Below are positions 23,048 to 32,657 of a DNA stretch of 37,930 bases, one piece after another (positions within the stretch are counted from its first letter, which is position 1; each line of letters begins with the position of its first letter). The translations under genes and the position numbers were made by a program. The notes under the pieces are model-generated. The model saw only the letters and a list, made by a program, of their open reading frames with translations. It searched no databases and was not told where the DNA came from. The stretch is from an uncultured Haloferula sp. GTDB taxonomy: Bacteria; Verrucomicrobiota; Verrucomicrobiae; Verrucomicrobiales; Akkermansiaceae. The stretch spans positions 1 through 37,930 of the forward strand of contig CAMPGU010000008.1 in the NCBI GenBank assembly GCA_946885645.1, in the 5' to 3' direction.

Positions 23048-25903
23048 TCAGTTGTGGGAAAGCGAGGGATCCGGCGGGGAACCGAAGAGCGGGCAGTCGT
23101 AGTCGAGGGCCGGTCCGATCGGCGGCACCGGCAAGGTGGCCGGGGTCAACCAGAGGGGAATACGGCGTTGGATCTGGTCGCGACGGTCGGTCAGGCGGAG
23201 GAGGGGACCGCCATCCTTCAGCAATTCCATGTTCGCTCCGCCCGGCACGCTGTGCTTCCACAGTGCGGGGAAATTTCCCGTCTTACGCCGGTAAGCTTCC
23301 AGGCGCAGGGCGGAAAGGGTGGACAAGCGCCGCCAGCTGAGACGCCGGTGGTGTTCGCAGAAATCCAGGATGAGCGAGGCTTCTCCGGCAGAGACGAGCA
23401 CCGGAGTACCGAGATGCGGCGGAAGTTCTCCCACCCTCCGGGAAATCCGCCAATGCCGGGCCAAGGCCACCGAGGCCGACGGGCTGGTCGATTGTTGCTC
23501 CGCCAGTAGCCGCCGCACGGTGCGGATGCGCGGATTCAGGTCCCTCCAGAAGCGGGGATCCAGCGAAGCCTGTGCCGCGGCGTCGGCGACGGCGGAGATC
23601 CGGCTGCGCTCGGCCCAAGCCGCCACCAGCAGGAGTCCTTCGACTTCGGGATGCGGGGCAACGTTGCGGGCGGTGATCTTCTCATCCAGGCGGGCCAAGG
23701 CGGAGGAGTCGAGACGGCCCGACGCCGCCTCCCGCTCGACGATCTGAAGCACCCGCAATTCCGCGTCCGTAAGCGCACTGCGCCGCTCCAAACTGGTGGC
23801 GGGCTCGACGGAAGAAAAAATCTGGAGCAGGTTCTCGGCACGCCGGAGGGTCTCGGCCGTGCGTTTGCTCTGCACGGCCTGCTCGAGCTGCTGGCACTGC
23901 ACCTCCACCCATACCGGGATCACCTGGCCGCCGATCACGTTGGTGCGGGCGGCGATGTTCGCGCGCTGCCAATCGATCTTGTCGAGGCGCGGGCCGAGGG
24001 TTTCGATCAGGTTAGCCGCGGCCTGCCGGGGGCGGCCGAGATCCGGCAGGAGGGAAGCGTCCGTGGCCTTGGAAGTTTCCTCGGCCAGCTCGGTCAGGAC
24101 GAGCTTGTCTTCGGCGGAAAGGACGCGGTTTTCTTTCGGGAAGAGCTTCCGGAATTCCGTGACCTGTTCGGCGGTGCGGACCATCCGGCCGGCATCCCCC
24201 AGCAGGGGGCCGAGCAGCACGCCCGCCATCAGGATCGCGGGCAGCGCGCCGGCTACCGCGAGCATCGCCCCTCCCGCGAAACGGGTCGTCAGCATGGGGC
24301 GCTTGCGCATGACCTCGATCAGCAGCGCCTCGATCTTCTTGTGCCAGCCGTCGCTCCCGATGAAGGCGCCGTGGCCTTCCTGCCGCAGGCCGCGGAATAT
24401 GCGGCGCAGCGCTTCGCTCTCGTCGTTGACCTCGCCCGCCCAAGGCAGCTTGCGCGCGCCGCGGACCACTTGGATCGTGCGGACATCCCAGAGCACGCCG
24501 CCGAGCATCGTCATCGCGATGTAGCGGAGGACGCGCGACTTCAGCACGATCGCCGCGGCGAATGCCGAGATGGAAGCGGTCACCGTGAAAAAGGGCCGCA
24601 GCAGGGGAAGATCGCGGAAGACGAGCAGGTCGATGATCTTGCCGCCGTCCATCGGTAGCACCGGGAGCAAGTGCAGCGCGTTCAGCGCCACCGCCATGCC
24701 GGCGGCGTCCATCAGCCACACCGGCGTCTCCGGGGAAAAGTATCCGTAGGCAAGCATCGCGAGCCCGGCGATGAGGCCCGGGAGCGGCCCGCCCAGCAGG
24801 ACGACCAGTTGCTGCCACGCCGGCGCGTGCAGTTTGCGGGCACGTTCCGTCGCGCCGGTGAAGGGAATGAAGAGCGGACTGGTGCCGCGGTAGCCGAACA
24901 AGCGCATCGGCAGCCAGTGGCCGGCCTCGTGGAGGGCCGCGAGCACGATCACGATCGCAGCCGTTTGCACCGGCTCCTCCCGGCCGAAGAGCAGGATGAA
25001 AAAGGCGATGGTACCGGTGAGCAGCAGGATCCGGCGGAGATGGTCGATGGGCGTGGAACCGACAGTGTGCAGGACCCGGTAGCGGGCCAGATCCTGTTCC
25101 ACCGCTTGGTTCAGAGAGAGGCCCACGGCCCCGCCGATGCGCTCGGCTTCATCCACCTTCGCCCGGGCCGGGGCGGCGACATCCCGCCGCGTGCACGAGC
25201 CGAAATAGCGGCCCGTGAAGAAATCCCCGAGGATCGGTAGAACCCGGGAAGGCAGGCACGCGAAACGCAGCCGGAGCACTTCCGGATCCTGGCGCGTGGG
25301 CGTGAATTCGCCGCCCTTCACCAGCGCCTCGTGGCGGGCCTCCTCATCGGCGGCCAACATCTCCGTGAACTTTTCCAAAGGCGGCAGGATACGGCCCTGC
25401 TCACCCCGGATGCGCGCATAGTGCAGTTTCCACTGCGCCGCCACCGTGCCGAAATGCCGCTGCACGTCCTGCCACCAAGCGGGAGGATGGCGCGTCAGGC
25501 GGCGATCCAGCGTCACGATCAGGGTGCCGTCGCGGAGAGGGGTGAAGAGCGAAAGCGACACCCGCGAGCCGGAGCCGGAAATGGGAACGATCCGTTCGAG
25601 CGTGGCATAAGTGCGCTCTTCGTCATTGATGAGGATCCAGCGGTGCGCCTCCGCGTAACCGGCGCTTTCCAGTTGTGCCACTTGCGCTTGCCGGAAGCCG
25701 AAATGCCCCATCCGGTTCAGCCAGGGGGCCATCCGCCGCTTCACATCGGACGGCACCAGATGGCTTTCGCCGGGGTGGGCCTTGACCCGGTAGCGGCGGA
25801 TATTCGCCAGTGCGATGAAGGCACAAAAGAGCGGAAGCCCGGTGGCGAAGACCAACGCAAGCAGGACGAGTCCTAAAGTCATCCCTAGAAATGCTGGGGG
25901 CAT
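23048..25903 (-). CDS. M50 (site-2-protease type) membrane metalloprotease with large extra domains, paralogue A
   Basis: This is a 951-aa membrane protein. A first hydrophobic helix (about residues 8-30) is followed by a soluble domain (about 36-285) of unknown type. The M50 core (about 295-490) has HEAGH with His325, Glu326 and His329. It also has KLHAPAWQQLVVLLGGPLPG and the third zinc ligand Asp419 in NALHLLPVLPMDGG, so the active site is complete. After a linker and one more helix (about 538-567) comes a C-terminal region of about 380 residues, mainly helical. It contains TLSALRLEAYRRKTGNFP and ends CPLFGS...LSH. No PDZ domain is recognised. A second start is ATG 25882. The tandem paralogue begins upstream. 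Regulated intramembrane proteolysis is inferred; the substrate is unknown. Confidence 0.85.
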   Translation of the reverse strand: MPPAFLGMTLGLVLLALVFATGLPLFCAFIALANIRRYRVKAHPGESHLVPSDVKRRMAPWLNRMGHFGFRQAQVAQLESAGYAEAHRWILINDEERTYATLERIVPISGSGSRVSLSLFTPLRDGTLIVTLDRRLTRHPPAWWQDVQRHFGTVAAQWKLHYARIRGEQGRILPPLEKFTEMLAADEEARHEALVKGGEFTPTRQDPEVLRLRFACLPSRVLPILGDFFTGRYFGSCTRRDVAAPARAKVDEAERIGGAVGLSLNQAVEQDLARYRVLHTVGSTPIDHLRRILLLTGTIAFFILLFGREEPVQTAAIVIVLAALHEAGHWLPMRLFGYRGTSPLFIPFTGATERARKLHAPAWQQLVVLLGGPLPGLIAGLAMLAYGYFSPETPVWLMDAAGMAVALNALHLLPVLPMDGGKIIDLLVFRDLPLLRPFFTVTASISAFAAAIVLKSRVLRYIAMTMLGGVLWDVRTIQVVRGARKLPWAGEVNDESEALRRIFRGLRQEGHGAFIGSDGWHKKIEALLIEVMRKRPMLTTRFAGGAMLAVAGALPAILMAGVLLGPLLGDAGRMVRTAEQVTEFRKLFPKENRVLSAEDKLVLTELAEETSKATDASLLPDLGRPRQAAANLIETLGPRLDKIDWQRANIAARTNVIGGQVIPVWVEVQCQQLEQAVQSKRTAETLRRAENLLQIFSSVEPATSLERRSALTDAELRVLQIVEREAASGRLDSSALARLDEKITARNVAPHPEVEGLLLVAAWAERSRISAVADAAAQASLDPRFWRDLNPRIRTVRRLLAEQQSTSPSASVALARHWRISRRVGELPPHLGTPVLVSAGEASLILDFCEHHRRLSWRRLSTLSALRLEAYRRKTGNFPALWKHSVPGGANMELLKDGGPLLRLTDRRDQIQRRIPLWLTPATLPVPPIGPALDYDCPLFGSPPDPSLSHN

Positions 25904-26134
25904 CCGGCCCGCAGTTAGGCATAAATTTTTTGAAATTCAAGCCAGTTTTAAGATCATGCAATAACCTCTTTACGTAATGCCGGACCTTTTTCTCGTCTAG
26001 GAACCGAACCGGCTCCCCCGAATCCTTGTTCAAAGCGGGCTTTCTGGCGCTCTCCCCTAAAGTCCGGTGACACACAGGAAAGCCAGGAGTTCCCCGGGAG
26101 GTACCGCAAAATACTTAAGATTTCCTGACATTTC

Positions 26135-26158
26135 GGCGGAATAATCCAAAAATCCGCC
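26135..26158 (-). terminator. weak hairpin downstream of M50 paralogue B
   Basis: GGCGGA (26135-26140) pairs with TCCGCC (26153-26158) around an AT-rich 12-nt loop, 25 bp past the stop of the minus-strand paralogue B gene. There is no T-run after the stem on that strand, so termination is only a possibility. The rest of the 279-bp gap (25904-26182) is AT-richer than average and should hold the promoter of paralogue A. No clear -35/-10 pair was found. Confidence 0.25.
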
Positions 26159-26182
26159 CTAACTCTCTGAGTGCAAGCATCT

Positions 26183-29077
26183 TCACTTGTGCGAAAGCTC
26201 GGCGAGCTGCGAGCCGTACAAGGGGCACAAATGGCTTGAAGAATCGGGTGGCGTGGTTCCGCTGGCCAGCCAAGCGGCCGGGGCCTTAGCGGCGGGCAGA
26301 CGGGAGTCGGTGAGCTGCAGGCAGGGCCCTTGGGTGCGGACGAGGGTGAGATCGGCCCCGCCCGGCAGCGCGTGTTTCCAATTCTCAGGGAACTTGCCGG
26401 ACTTCTGGCGGTAGGCTTCCAGCCGCAGGGCGGAAAGCGTGGTCATCCGCCGCCACATCATCCAGCGGTGGGCCTCGCAGAAGGAAATGATGTATCCGGC
26501 CTCCTCCGCCGAAGGTGTTCCCGTCCCGCCAGCGGTCTCCGGAAGCTCCCCGACCTTGCGGGTCTGTTTCCAGTGGCGGGCCAAGGCCACAGAGGCGGAC
26601 TCCTTGGATCCGGTGCTGGCGGCCAGGTGCCGGGCGCGCGCGTAGAGGTCCTTCCACGCCCGGCCGCCGCTCTTGTTCCCGGCCGGGCCGGACGCGCCGA
26701 AGCTGCGGGCTGCCTGCCGCTCGGTCCAACCATCGATCAGCAGCACGTTTTCCACCTCGGGAAGAGGGGCTTTGTTGAGCAGATTGATGCGGCTCTCGAT
26801 CCGCTGGAGCGTCGCGGTATTGAGTTTGCCGGACGCGGCGGTTCTTTCGATGCAGGCCAAGGTCCGGAGTTCGGCGTCGCGGAGCAATGCCCGCACGGCG
26901 GGAAGATTCGCCGGTTCCATGGAGGCCACGGCGTGGAGCAATACCTCGGCCCGGCGCGCTGCCTCGGCATGACGGCCTTCCTTGGTGGCTGCCTCGAGTT
27001 TCCCGCAGAGGACCTCCAGCCATAGCGAAAGGGCGCGGGTATCAAGCCCCGCGTGGTGGGAGGCAACCCCGGCGCCCGCCCAATCGAGCTTGTCGAGCGC
27101 TGCGGTCACTTCCGGTGCGGCGGCTGCCTTTGCGGCCAGCGCAGGTCTTTCGGCGGCAGACGGCTCCTCCAGGGAGTATTCCGCTTCCTCAGCGTCGGTC
27201 GTCGCGGCATGGGTCGCCTCCACCAAAGCGGCAAGCTGCTCGTGTTTCTCCGGCGGCAGCTTGTCCTCTTTCATGGGAAAGGCGGCGCGAAACTCCGCCC
27301 CGGCGGCGGCATGGGCCATCAGGTTTTCAATCCCTCCCATGGCATAAAATACGGCTCCACCGGCGATCAGGACGAGAGGCAGCAGGCAAACCCCGGCGTA
27401 GAAAGCGCCGCCGAAGATCCGGGTGGCGATGCCCGGCCGCTTCCGCAGCACTTCCGCCAGCAGGACCTCGATCTGGCGGGACCAGTCGCTGCTGCGCATG
27501 AAGGAGTCGTTCTGCTCCTGGCGCACGCCCGTGAATATCCGCTGGAGCGCTTCCTCCTCGTTGTCCGTCTGGCCGGCCCAGCCGAGTTTCCGGCCGCCCC
27601 GGACCACGCGGATCATCCTGATGTCCCAGATCAAGCCCCCGAACATCCCGATGGCGATGTACCGCACCGCCCGCGACTTCAGGAGGAAGGACGCGATCAG
27701 CGCGAGGGCCGCGGAGCACGCGGTGAACATCGGGCGGATGATTGGAAGATCGCGGAAAATCAGCAGATCCACGACCTTGCCCCCGTCCAGCGGCAGGAAG
27801 GGCAGCAGGTGAAAGCCGTTGTAGAGCAGTGCCAGTCCCGCGGCGTCGAGCAGTCGCGAGGGTGGATCGGGAAGGAAGTACCCCGCTATGAGAATGAAGA
27901 GACCGGCCAGCAGTCCCGGCACGGGTCCCGCCAGGATGACCACGAGCTGCTGCCACGCCGGAGCATGGAGCTTTTTCCCGAGGTCCACGGACCCGAAGAA
28001 GGGAATGAAAAAGCGGCCCATGCCCGTGTAGCCGAAGCTTTTCATGGCTAGCCAGTGGCCGAACTCGTGGATCGCGATGATCGCAAGGAGCGAGGCGATT
28101 CCCGCCGCCAGGTCCCCTTTGCCTAGAATCCAGGTGCCGGCGAAGAGCGTGGCTGCGAGGACGCCCGCCTTGAACACAAGCCGCTTGGCTCCCTGCTTCG
28201 CGCCGGTGAGCTCGCGGAAGCGCTGGATGTCGCGTTCCACCAGTTGTTCGGGCGAAAGGGCAAAGGTGCCGCTTTCCGGTGCCTCGCTGTCAGGTCCCTC
28301 GTCGGACTTTCGCTTGCTTACGCTTGCCAGGTCGCGGCGGCGGCCGGAGCCGGTGAAGAGGGCGGCGAGGTGCCGGAATGCAAGGGCGGGAAGGCGGGAC
28401 AGGACGGGGCGAATCTCATGGCCTTCCCCCTCGGCAGGGACGAAGTCGCCGGAAGCCACCAGGGCGGCAAGCATCGCGTGCTCCTCCGTGGTGAGCCGCC
28501 CTGCAAGCGCCTGGGGAGCGGGCAGCACCGCCGCGGCTCCTCCCGCGCTTGCGGCAAGGGTGGTACGGTGGGCGGCGATCTGCCCCTCCACCGTGTCGAA
28601 GTCCCGGCGCGGGGAGAGAATCCAGTGGGACGGTGGCCGGTGGGTGAGCGGGCCGTCGGCGGTGAGGATGAGACGGCCGTCCGAGAGAAAGGTCATCAGC
28701 CTCAGCGAAAAAACCGGTTTTTCTCCCGCCCCGGCCCGGGCTCCTTCAAGCACGGCCAGCGTCTGATCCGCCGCGTTCGTCAGATGCCACTCGTACGTTT
28801 CGCCGGAATCCGGATGCTCGATCCTAACACATTCCTGCATCGCGAACCCGAGGAATCCGAGACGGCCGACCCACGGCTGCCCGTGTCGCCGCATCTCCGC
28901 CGACACCTGTGCCGGAGGCAGGGGATGCCGGAAGCGCAATCCCTGCCTCCGGCCGCGGATACGCAGGCAGGCGGCCGACAGGATCAGCACCGGCAGCATG
29001 CACAGGATGCCGAGGTAGATGGCCAGCCACCCTTCCGGAAGAAAGGCATCGAAGGGCGACGTGCCGGGAAGCGACAT
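26183..29077 (-). CDS. M50 (site-2-protease type) membrane metalloprotease with large extra domains, paralogue B
   Basis: This 964-aa protein has the same architecture as its downstream neighbour. A leading helix (about residues 15-37) is followed by a soluble N-terminal region to about 290. The M50 core has HEFGH (His337, Glu338, His341), KLHAPAWQQLVVILAGPVPG and Asp431 in LLPFLPLDGG. A further helix at about 552-580 and a C-terminal region of about 380 residues follow. The C-terminal region again holds TLSALRLEAYRQKSGKFP and ends CPLYGS...LSH. Similarity to paralogue A runs through all parts and is highest in the core and at the far C-terminus. The zinc ligands are intact in both, so both are probably active. 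The 279-bp spacing suggests separate promoters. The role is unknown. Confidence 0.85.
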   Translation of the reverse strand: MSLPGTSPFDAFLPEGWLAIYLGILCMLPVLILSAACLRIRGRRQGLRFRHPLPPAQVSAEMRRHGQPWVGRLGFLGFAMQECVRIEHPDSGETYEWHLTNAADQTLAVLEGARAGAGEKPVFSLRLMTFLSDGRLILTADGPLTHRPPSHWILSPRRDFDTVEGQIAAHRTTLAASAGGAAAVLPAPQALAGRLTTEEHAMLAALVASGDFVPAEGEGHEIRPVLSRLPALAFRHLAALFTGSGRRRDLASVSKRKSDEGPDSEAPESGTFALSPEQLVERDIQRFRELTGAKQGAKRLVFKAGVLAATLFAGTWILGKGDLAAGIASLLAIIAIHEFGHWLAMKSFGYTGMGRFFIPFFGSVDLGKKLHAPAWQQLVVILAGPVPGLLAGLFILIAGYFLPDPPSRLLDAAGLALLYNGFHLLPFLPLDGGKVVDLLIFRDLPIIRPMFTACSAALALIASFLLKSRAVRYIAIGMFGGLIWDIRMIRVVRGGRKLGWAGQTDNEEEALQRIFTGVRQEQNDSFMRSSDWSRQIEVLLAEVLRKRPGIATRIFGGAFYAGVCLLPLVLIAGGAVFYAMGGIENLMAHAAAGAEFRAAFPMKEDKLPPEKHEQLAALVEATHAATTDAEEAEYSLEEPSAAERPALAAKAAAAPEVTAALDKLDWAGAGVASHHAGLDTRALSLWLEVLCGKLEAATKEGRHAEAARRAEVLLHAVASMEPANLPAVRALLRDAELRTLACIERTAASGKLNTATLQRIESRINLLNKAPLPEVENVLLIDGWTERQAARSFGASGPAGNKSGGRAWKDLYARARHLAASTGSKESASVALARHWKQTRKVGELPETAGGTGTPSAEEAGYIISFCEAHRWMMWRRMTTLSALRLEAYRQKSGKFPENWKHALPGGADLTLVRTQGPCLQLTDSRLPAAKAPAAWLASGTTPPDSSSHLCPLYGSQLAELSHK

Positions 29078-29182
29078 AGGGCGGCCTATGGAGCAGAAAA
29101 CCCCCTCTTTTTCAATGCTTAATAAGGGGCTCCGGATAATGTTCTCTACCGGGTTATCAAGAGCTCCGTGCTGCTTTCGCCC

Positions 29183-31915
29183 TCATGCATCCACCAGCGA
29201 CCGCGCGTACTGCAGCGTGTCGATATCCGCTGCGGTCTTGTCCCGCCGGATGGAGTGGATGCGGGGGAAGCGCAGCGCGAGGCCGGAGTCGTGGCGCTTC
29301 GAGGGCTGGATGGAGTCGAAGGCGATCTCCAGCACCACGTTGGGTTCGACAATGTGCTTCCGCCGCTCGGTGCCGAGGGTGTGGCGCTGGAAGTGGACGG
29401 TGAGTTCCTCGATCTCCACGTCCGTGAGGCCGGAGTAGGCCTTGCCGATCACGCGGAGTTGGCCGCTCGCGTCGTCGCGCACCGCGAAGGTATAGTCGGA
29501 AAGGACTTCCGCCCGCTTGCCGTGGCCTTGCTCCGCGGCCACCACCACGCAGTCGAGCGTGCTGGAGGTCTTGAGTTTCAGCCAGCCCTTGCCGCGCCTG
29601 CCGGGCGAATAGGGGCTGTCGGGGTCTTTTGCGATGAGTCCTTCGTAGCCCTCGGCACGCATCTGCTTGAAGGTGGCATGCACCTCCTCCGCGCTTTCCG
29701 CCCGGGACACCCGGATCTGCTGGAAGACAGGTGAGTGGAGGCCCGCCGCCCGCAATTGTTCCCGGCGTGCCGCGAGCGGTCGGGAAAGCAGGTCCTCGCC
29801 ATTGTGCCAGAGCATGTCGAAGGCGATGAAGCGGACCGGGGGCAAGGCCGGCGAATGGAGGTCCGCCGGATGGCTGGAAGGGAAGAGGTCGCCTTGAGCG
29901 GTGGACAGTCTTCCCAGCCGGGTCTGGAGGTCGTGAAAGGTCAGGCGCCGACCCTCGGCATGGGCGATGATTTCTCCATCGAGGATGAAATCCCCGGGCA
30001 GCGAGAGGGCGGCGGCGAGGAGCTCGGGAAACTGGGCATCCAGCGAGCGCAGGTCGCGCGAGAAGAGGCTGGCGCGGTCGCCGTGCTTGTGGATCTGGGC
30101 GCGGATGCCGTCGTATTTCGGTTCAAGCCAGAGGCTCCCGGCGTTGCGTTCGCCCATCGCGGCCGCGAGCGAGGCCGCGTCCGGCATCGGGGAGGCCAGC
30201 ATGATCTTCACCGGCACGAAGGGACGCAGCACCGCCTCCTGCAGGCGCTTGTGCCGGGCCAGCTTCGCCGTTTCCCCCAGATCTCCTGTCAGCATGTGCG
30301 CGTGACGCACCAACTGGGGTTCGGCACCGAAGGCCTCCGCCACGGCGTCCTCCACCAGCCCCTCCTTCAAGCCGATTCGTAGGTCCCCCGTGAGGAGCTT
30401 CACCAAGGTCTCGCCCTCGGCAGGGTGGAGGGTGCGCAAGCGCGAGGAAAGAAGATCGATCCGCGCAAGGGAACCCGGCGCGTTTGCAAGTTCGTGGAAA
30501 AAGGCGGCGAGTCCGGCCAGATCCAGCGGCTCCGGCTTGAGGGCCAGCTCCTGGAGCAGCAGGCGGGTGGTCCGGGCGGCGTCGTTTTGCGACAGCGAAA
30601 TCTCCCGGTAGCGTTCCTCGCGGGCTCCGGGAATCTTGAGCAGGGCCCGGCGAAGGGTGGCGGAGCCGGTGTGAACGGCCCGGCGGTCGGCGGCGCGCGG
30701 GAGAGCCCGGCCGGTCAGCCACATCGCGGCGAGGGCGAGATCGTCGTCGCTTGCCAGACCGCGCAGATAGGCGGCGAGGTGTTTGATTTTCTCCAGCCGG
30801 CTGCTGGTTTCGCCGGTCAGGCGGCACAGGCTGGTGAAATCGGCGAGAGGGCAGATCGGACGCACGTGGCGGGCGCTGGCCGTGGTCTGGGTGCCGCTGC
30901 CGGGGAGGGCGGCGCGGGCGGCAGGCGGTGCCAAGCTGAGCTCCATCTGGTCGTTTCCCGCCGCCGACCACGCATCGTGGCCGCGCAGGCGCATTTCCGC
31001 AGCGAATTCCCGGGCGTAACCGTGGACGGTGAGGATCTTCTTCGGACGCACCCGCTGGACGCACTCGATCAGGCCCGGGTAGTCGGCGTGGTCGGAAAGC
31101 GGGATCGCTTCGTCCACGCGATAGCGGAAAGTCGCCCCGGGCACCATCGCCCAGCCGCTGAGCATGGCCACGCGCCGGTTGCCGATGGAGCGGAGGAGCT
31201 TCGACCGCACGGCATTCGGCGGGGCGATGACGGCGTGCCCGGGCGGCACGGGGCCATCGAGGATTTGCGGCTCCGGCAATCGCGAGACTCCCGCCGCGCG
31301 GCAGGCGGCGGTCATTTCGGCCACATTCGGGTGGAGCAGGGCCGGGATATCGTGCTCGTGGAGCAGGGCCAGCGCCTCCTGCGCCTTGCCCAGAGAGTAG
31401 CCCAGCAGGACCGGGACCTCGCCGTCCGCCAAGGTGTCGTGGACGAAGCGGAGGACGGCCATTTCCACCTCCATGGGCGGAGGGAAGGCGAACTGCGGCA
31501 GGGCGAAGGTAGTTTCTAGAATCAGCGTGTCCGCCTGCTGGAAGACCACCGGCTCGGAGGTCCGGCCCTTCCGGACCTTGAAATCCCCGGTGTAGAGAAG
31601 GGTGGAGCCGTCCGCGATCCGGGTGACATGGAGCATGGCCGAGCCCGCGATGTGCCCGGCCGGCAGCAGGCGCAGCCGGTGCCCGTTTCGCTCCACCGCG
31701 GTATGGAAGGGTACGCCCTGCAAGCGGCTCTCCGCCACGCCGTAGCGGGCGCGGACCAGGGAAGCCGTCGTCTGCGAGCAGAGCGAGATCTCGTGCCGGG
31801 CGAAGTGGTCGGCATGGGCATGCGAGACGAAGGCCCAGGGTTGGGGATCCCATGGGTCCAGCCAAAGGTCGGACTCGGGGAGGTAGAGGCCGCGTTGGAA
31901 CCTGACTTCGATCAC
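29183..31915 (-). CDS. MBL-fold exonuclease fused to ATP-dependent DNA ligase
   Basis: This is a 910-aa fusion for DNA repair. Residues about 1-330 are a beta-CASP metallo-beta-lactamase nuclease of the 'ligase-associated DNA exonuclease' type. Its zinc-site motifs are SHAHADHFARH, PAGHIAGSAML, YTGDFK, ETTFALP, SDHADYPG and TVHGYA. Residues about 365-910 are an ATP-dependent DNA ligase with an N-terminal DNA-binding domain. Its adenylation motif is EPKYDGIRAQIH (Lys600), with FILDGEIIAH, FDMLWHNGEDL, EGLIAKDPDSPY and the motif V segment KGWLKLK. It closes with an OB domain. In most bacteria these are two adjacent genes, often with a Lhr-like helicase and a phosphoesterase; neither partner is nearby. 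The start is GTG 31915. Confidence 0.93.
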   Translation of the reverse strand: MIEVRFQRGLYLPESDLWLDPWDPQPWAFVSHAHADHFARHEISLCSQTTASLVRARYGVAESRLQGVPFHTAVERNGHRLRLLPAGHIAGSAMLHVTRIADGSTLLYTGDFKVRKGRTSEPVVFQQADTLILETTFALPQFAFPPPMEVEMAVLRFVHDTLADGEVPVLLGYSLGKAQEALALLHEHDIPALLHPNVAEMTAACRAAGVSRLPEPQILDGPVPPGHAVIAPPNAVRSKLLRSIGNRRVAMLSGWAMVPGATFRYRVDEAIPLSDHADYPGLIECVQRVRPKKILTVHGYAREFAAEMRLRGHDAWSAAGNDQMELSLAPPAARAALPGSGTQTTASARHVRPICPLADFTSLCRLTGETSSRLEKIKHLAAYLRGLASDDDLALAAMWLTGRALPRAADRRAVHTGSATLRRALLKIPGAREERYREISLSQNDAARTTRLLLQELALKPEPLDLAGLAAFFHELANAPGSLARIDLLSSRLRTLHPAEGETLVKLLTGDLRIGLKEGLVEDAVAEAFGAEPQLVRHAHMLTGDLGETAKLARHKRLQEAVLRPFVPVKIMLASPMPDAASLAAAMGERNAGSLWLEPKYDGIRAQIHKHGDRASLFSRDLRSLDAQFPELLAAALSLPGDFILDGEIIAHAEGRRLTFHDLQTRLGRLSTAQGDLFPSSHPADLHSPALPPVRFIAFDMLWHNGEDLLSRPLAARREQLRAAGLHSPVFQQIRVSRAESAEEVHATFKQMRAEGYEGLIAKDPDSPYSPGRRGKGWLKLKTSSTLDCVVVAAEQGHGKRAEVLSDYTFAVRDDASGQLRVIGKAYSGLTDVEIEELTVHFQRHTLGTERRKHIVEPNVVLEIAFDSIQPSKRHDSGLALRFPRIHSIRRDKTAADIDTLQYARSLVDA

Positions 31916-32025
31916 GCTCGGGGACGAAGCGTGGCCCGCCGCGCCGGATGGGCCAAGCCCGAAGCGCAGGGAATCTCAGACTGCCAAGCCCGCCTCGTGA
32001 TGCCGGGGAAAAAGCCGGACCGCTC

Positions 32026-32586
32026 CTACTCCGGAACCGCGTGCCAACTAACCTCCCCGGCTTCCGTCGTCCGGCTCTGTTCGACCTGGAAGGGAACCGG
32101 AGACTCCCGGAAGGCGGCGGCGTACAGCTTCTCCCCGATGCTCTCCTTCCCGCCCCCGGGGTAGATGCGGATCGCTTTCAGCTCCTCCACGGAATCCTCC
32201 TTTACCAGGCAGTAGCCGAAAGAGCCTTCGCCCGCTCCGCCCCGGACATAGACCCATACTCTTGCCAGGATCCCCGTGTGCGATTCGCCGGGATTCCTTT
32301 CGAAGGAAATAGCCTGCGGATGCGCCCACAGGTTGCCGATCCGGCGGAAGTCGCCCTGCCGATGCAGATAGACGCTCCAGTCCACCCCGGAATTTCCGGC
32401 ACTCGCCGGGTTGGAGAGCAGCGTGTCCGTGGTCCCGTCGCCGTCGAGATCGACCAAGATGCGGGACCGCTCGCGGAACTTCTGCCGGCCGGTCTCATCG
32501 GGCAGGGCTTCGGCGGAGGGATCGCCCGCGGCGGCGGGGAAGAGCCCGAGAGAGAAAGCGAGAAGGATCACGGGTAGCAGTTTCAT
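32026..32586 (-). CDS. small exported protein of unknown function
   Basis: This 186-aa protein has a clear signal peptide (MKLLPVILLAFSLGLFPAAA, cleaved before GDPSA). One Ca-binding-like DLDGDGTTD stretch (about residues 46-54) resembles a single FG-GAP/dockerin-type loop. The rest (WSVYLHRQGDFRRIGNLWAH, then EELKAIRIYPGGGKESIGEK) matches no family I recognise. It looks like a single-domain periplasmic or secreted protein. It is on the same strand as the exonuclease-ligase gene, which starts 110 bp downstream of its stop, and it is preceded by the dehydrogenase gene. Confidence 0.65.
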   Translation of the reverse strand: MKLLPVILLAFSLGLFPAAAGDPSAEALPDETGRQKFRERSRILVDLDGDGTTDTLLSNPASAGNSGVDWSVYLHRQGDFRRIGNLWAHPQAISFERNPGESHTGILARVWVYVRGGAGEGSFGYCLVKEDSVEELKAIRIYPGGGKESIGEKLYAAAFRESPVPFQVEQSRTTEAGEVSWHAVPE

Positions 32587-32657
32587 CTCAAGCTGCCGAA
32601 ACTATTCGCTTCCCGAGCAACGGTCCACAGGGGGATCGTGAAAAACGCGCGAAGGAA

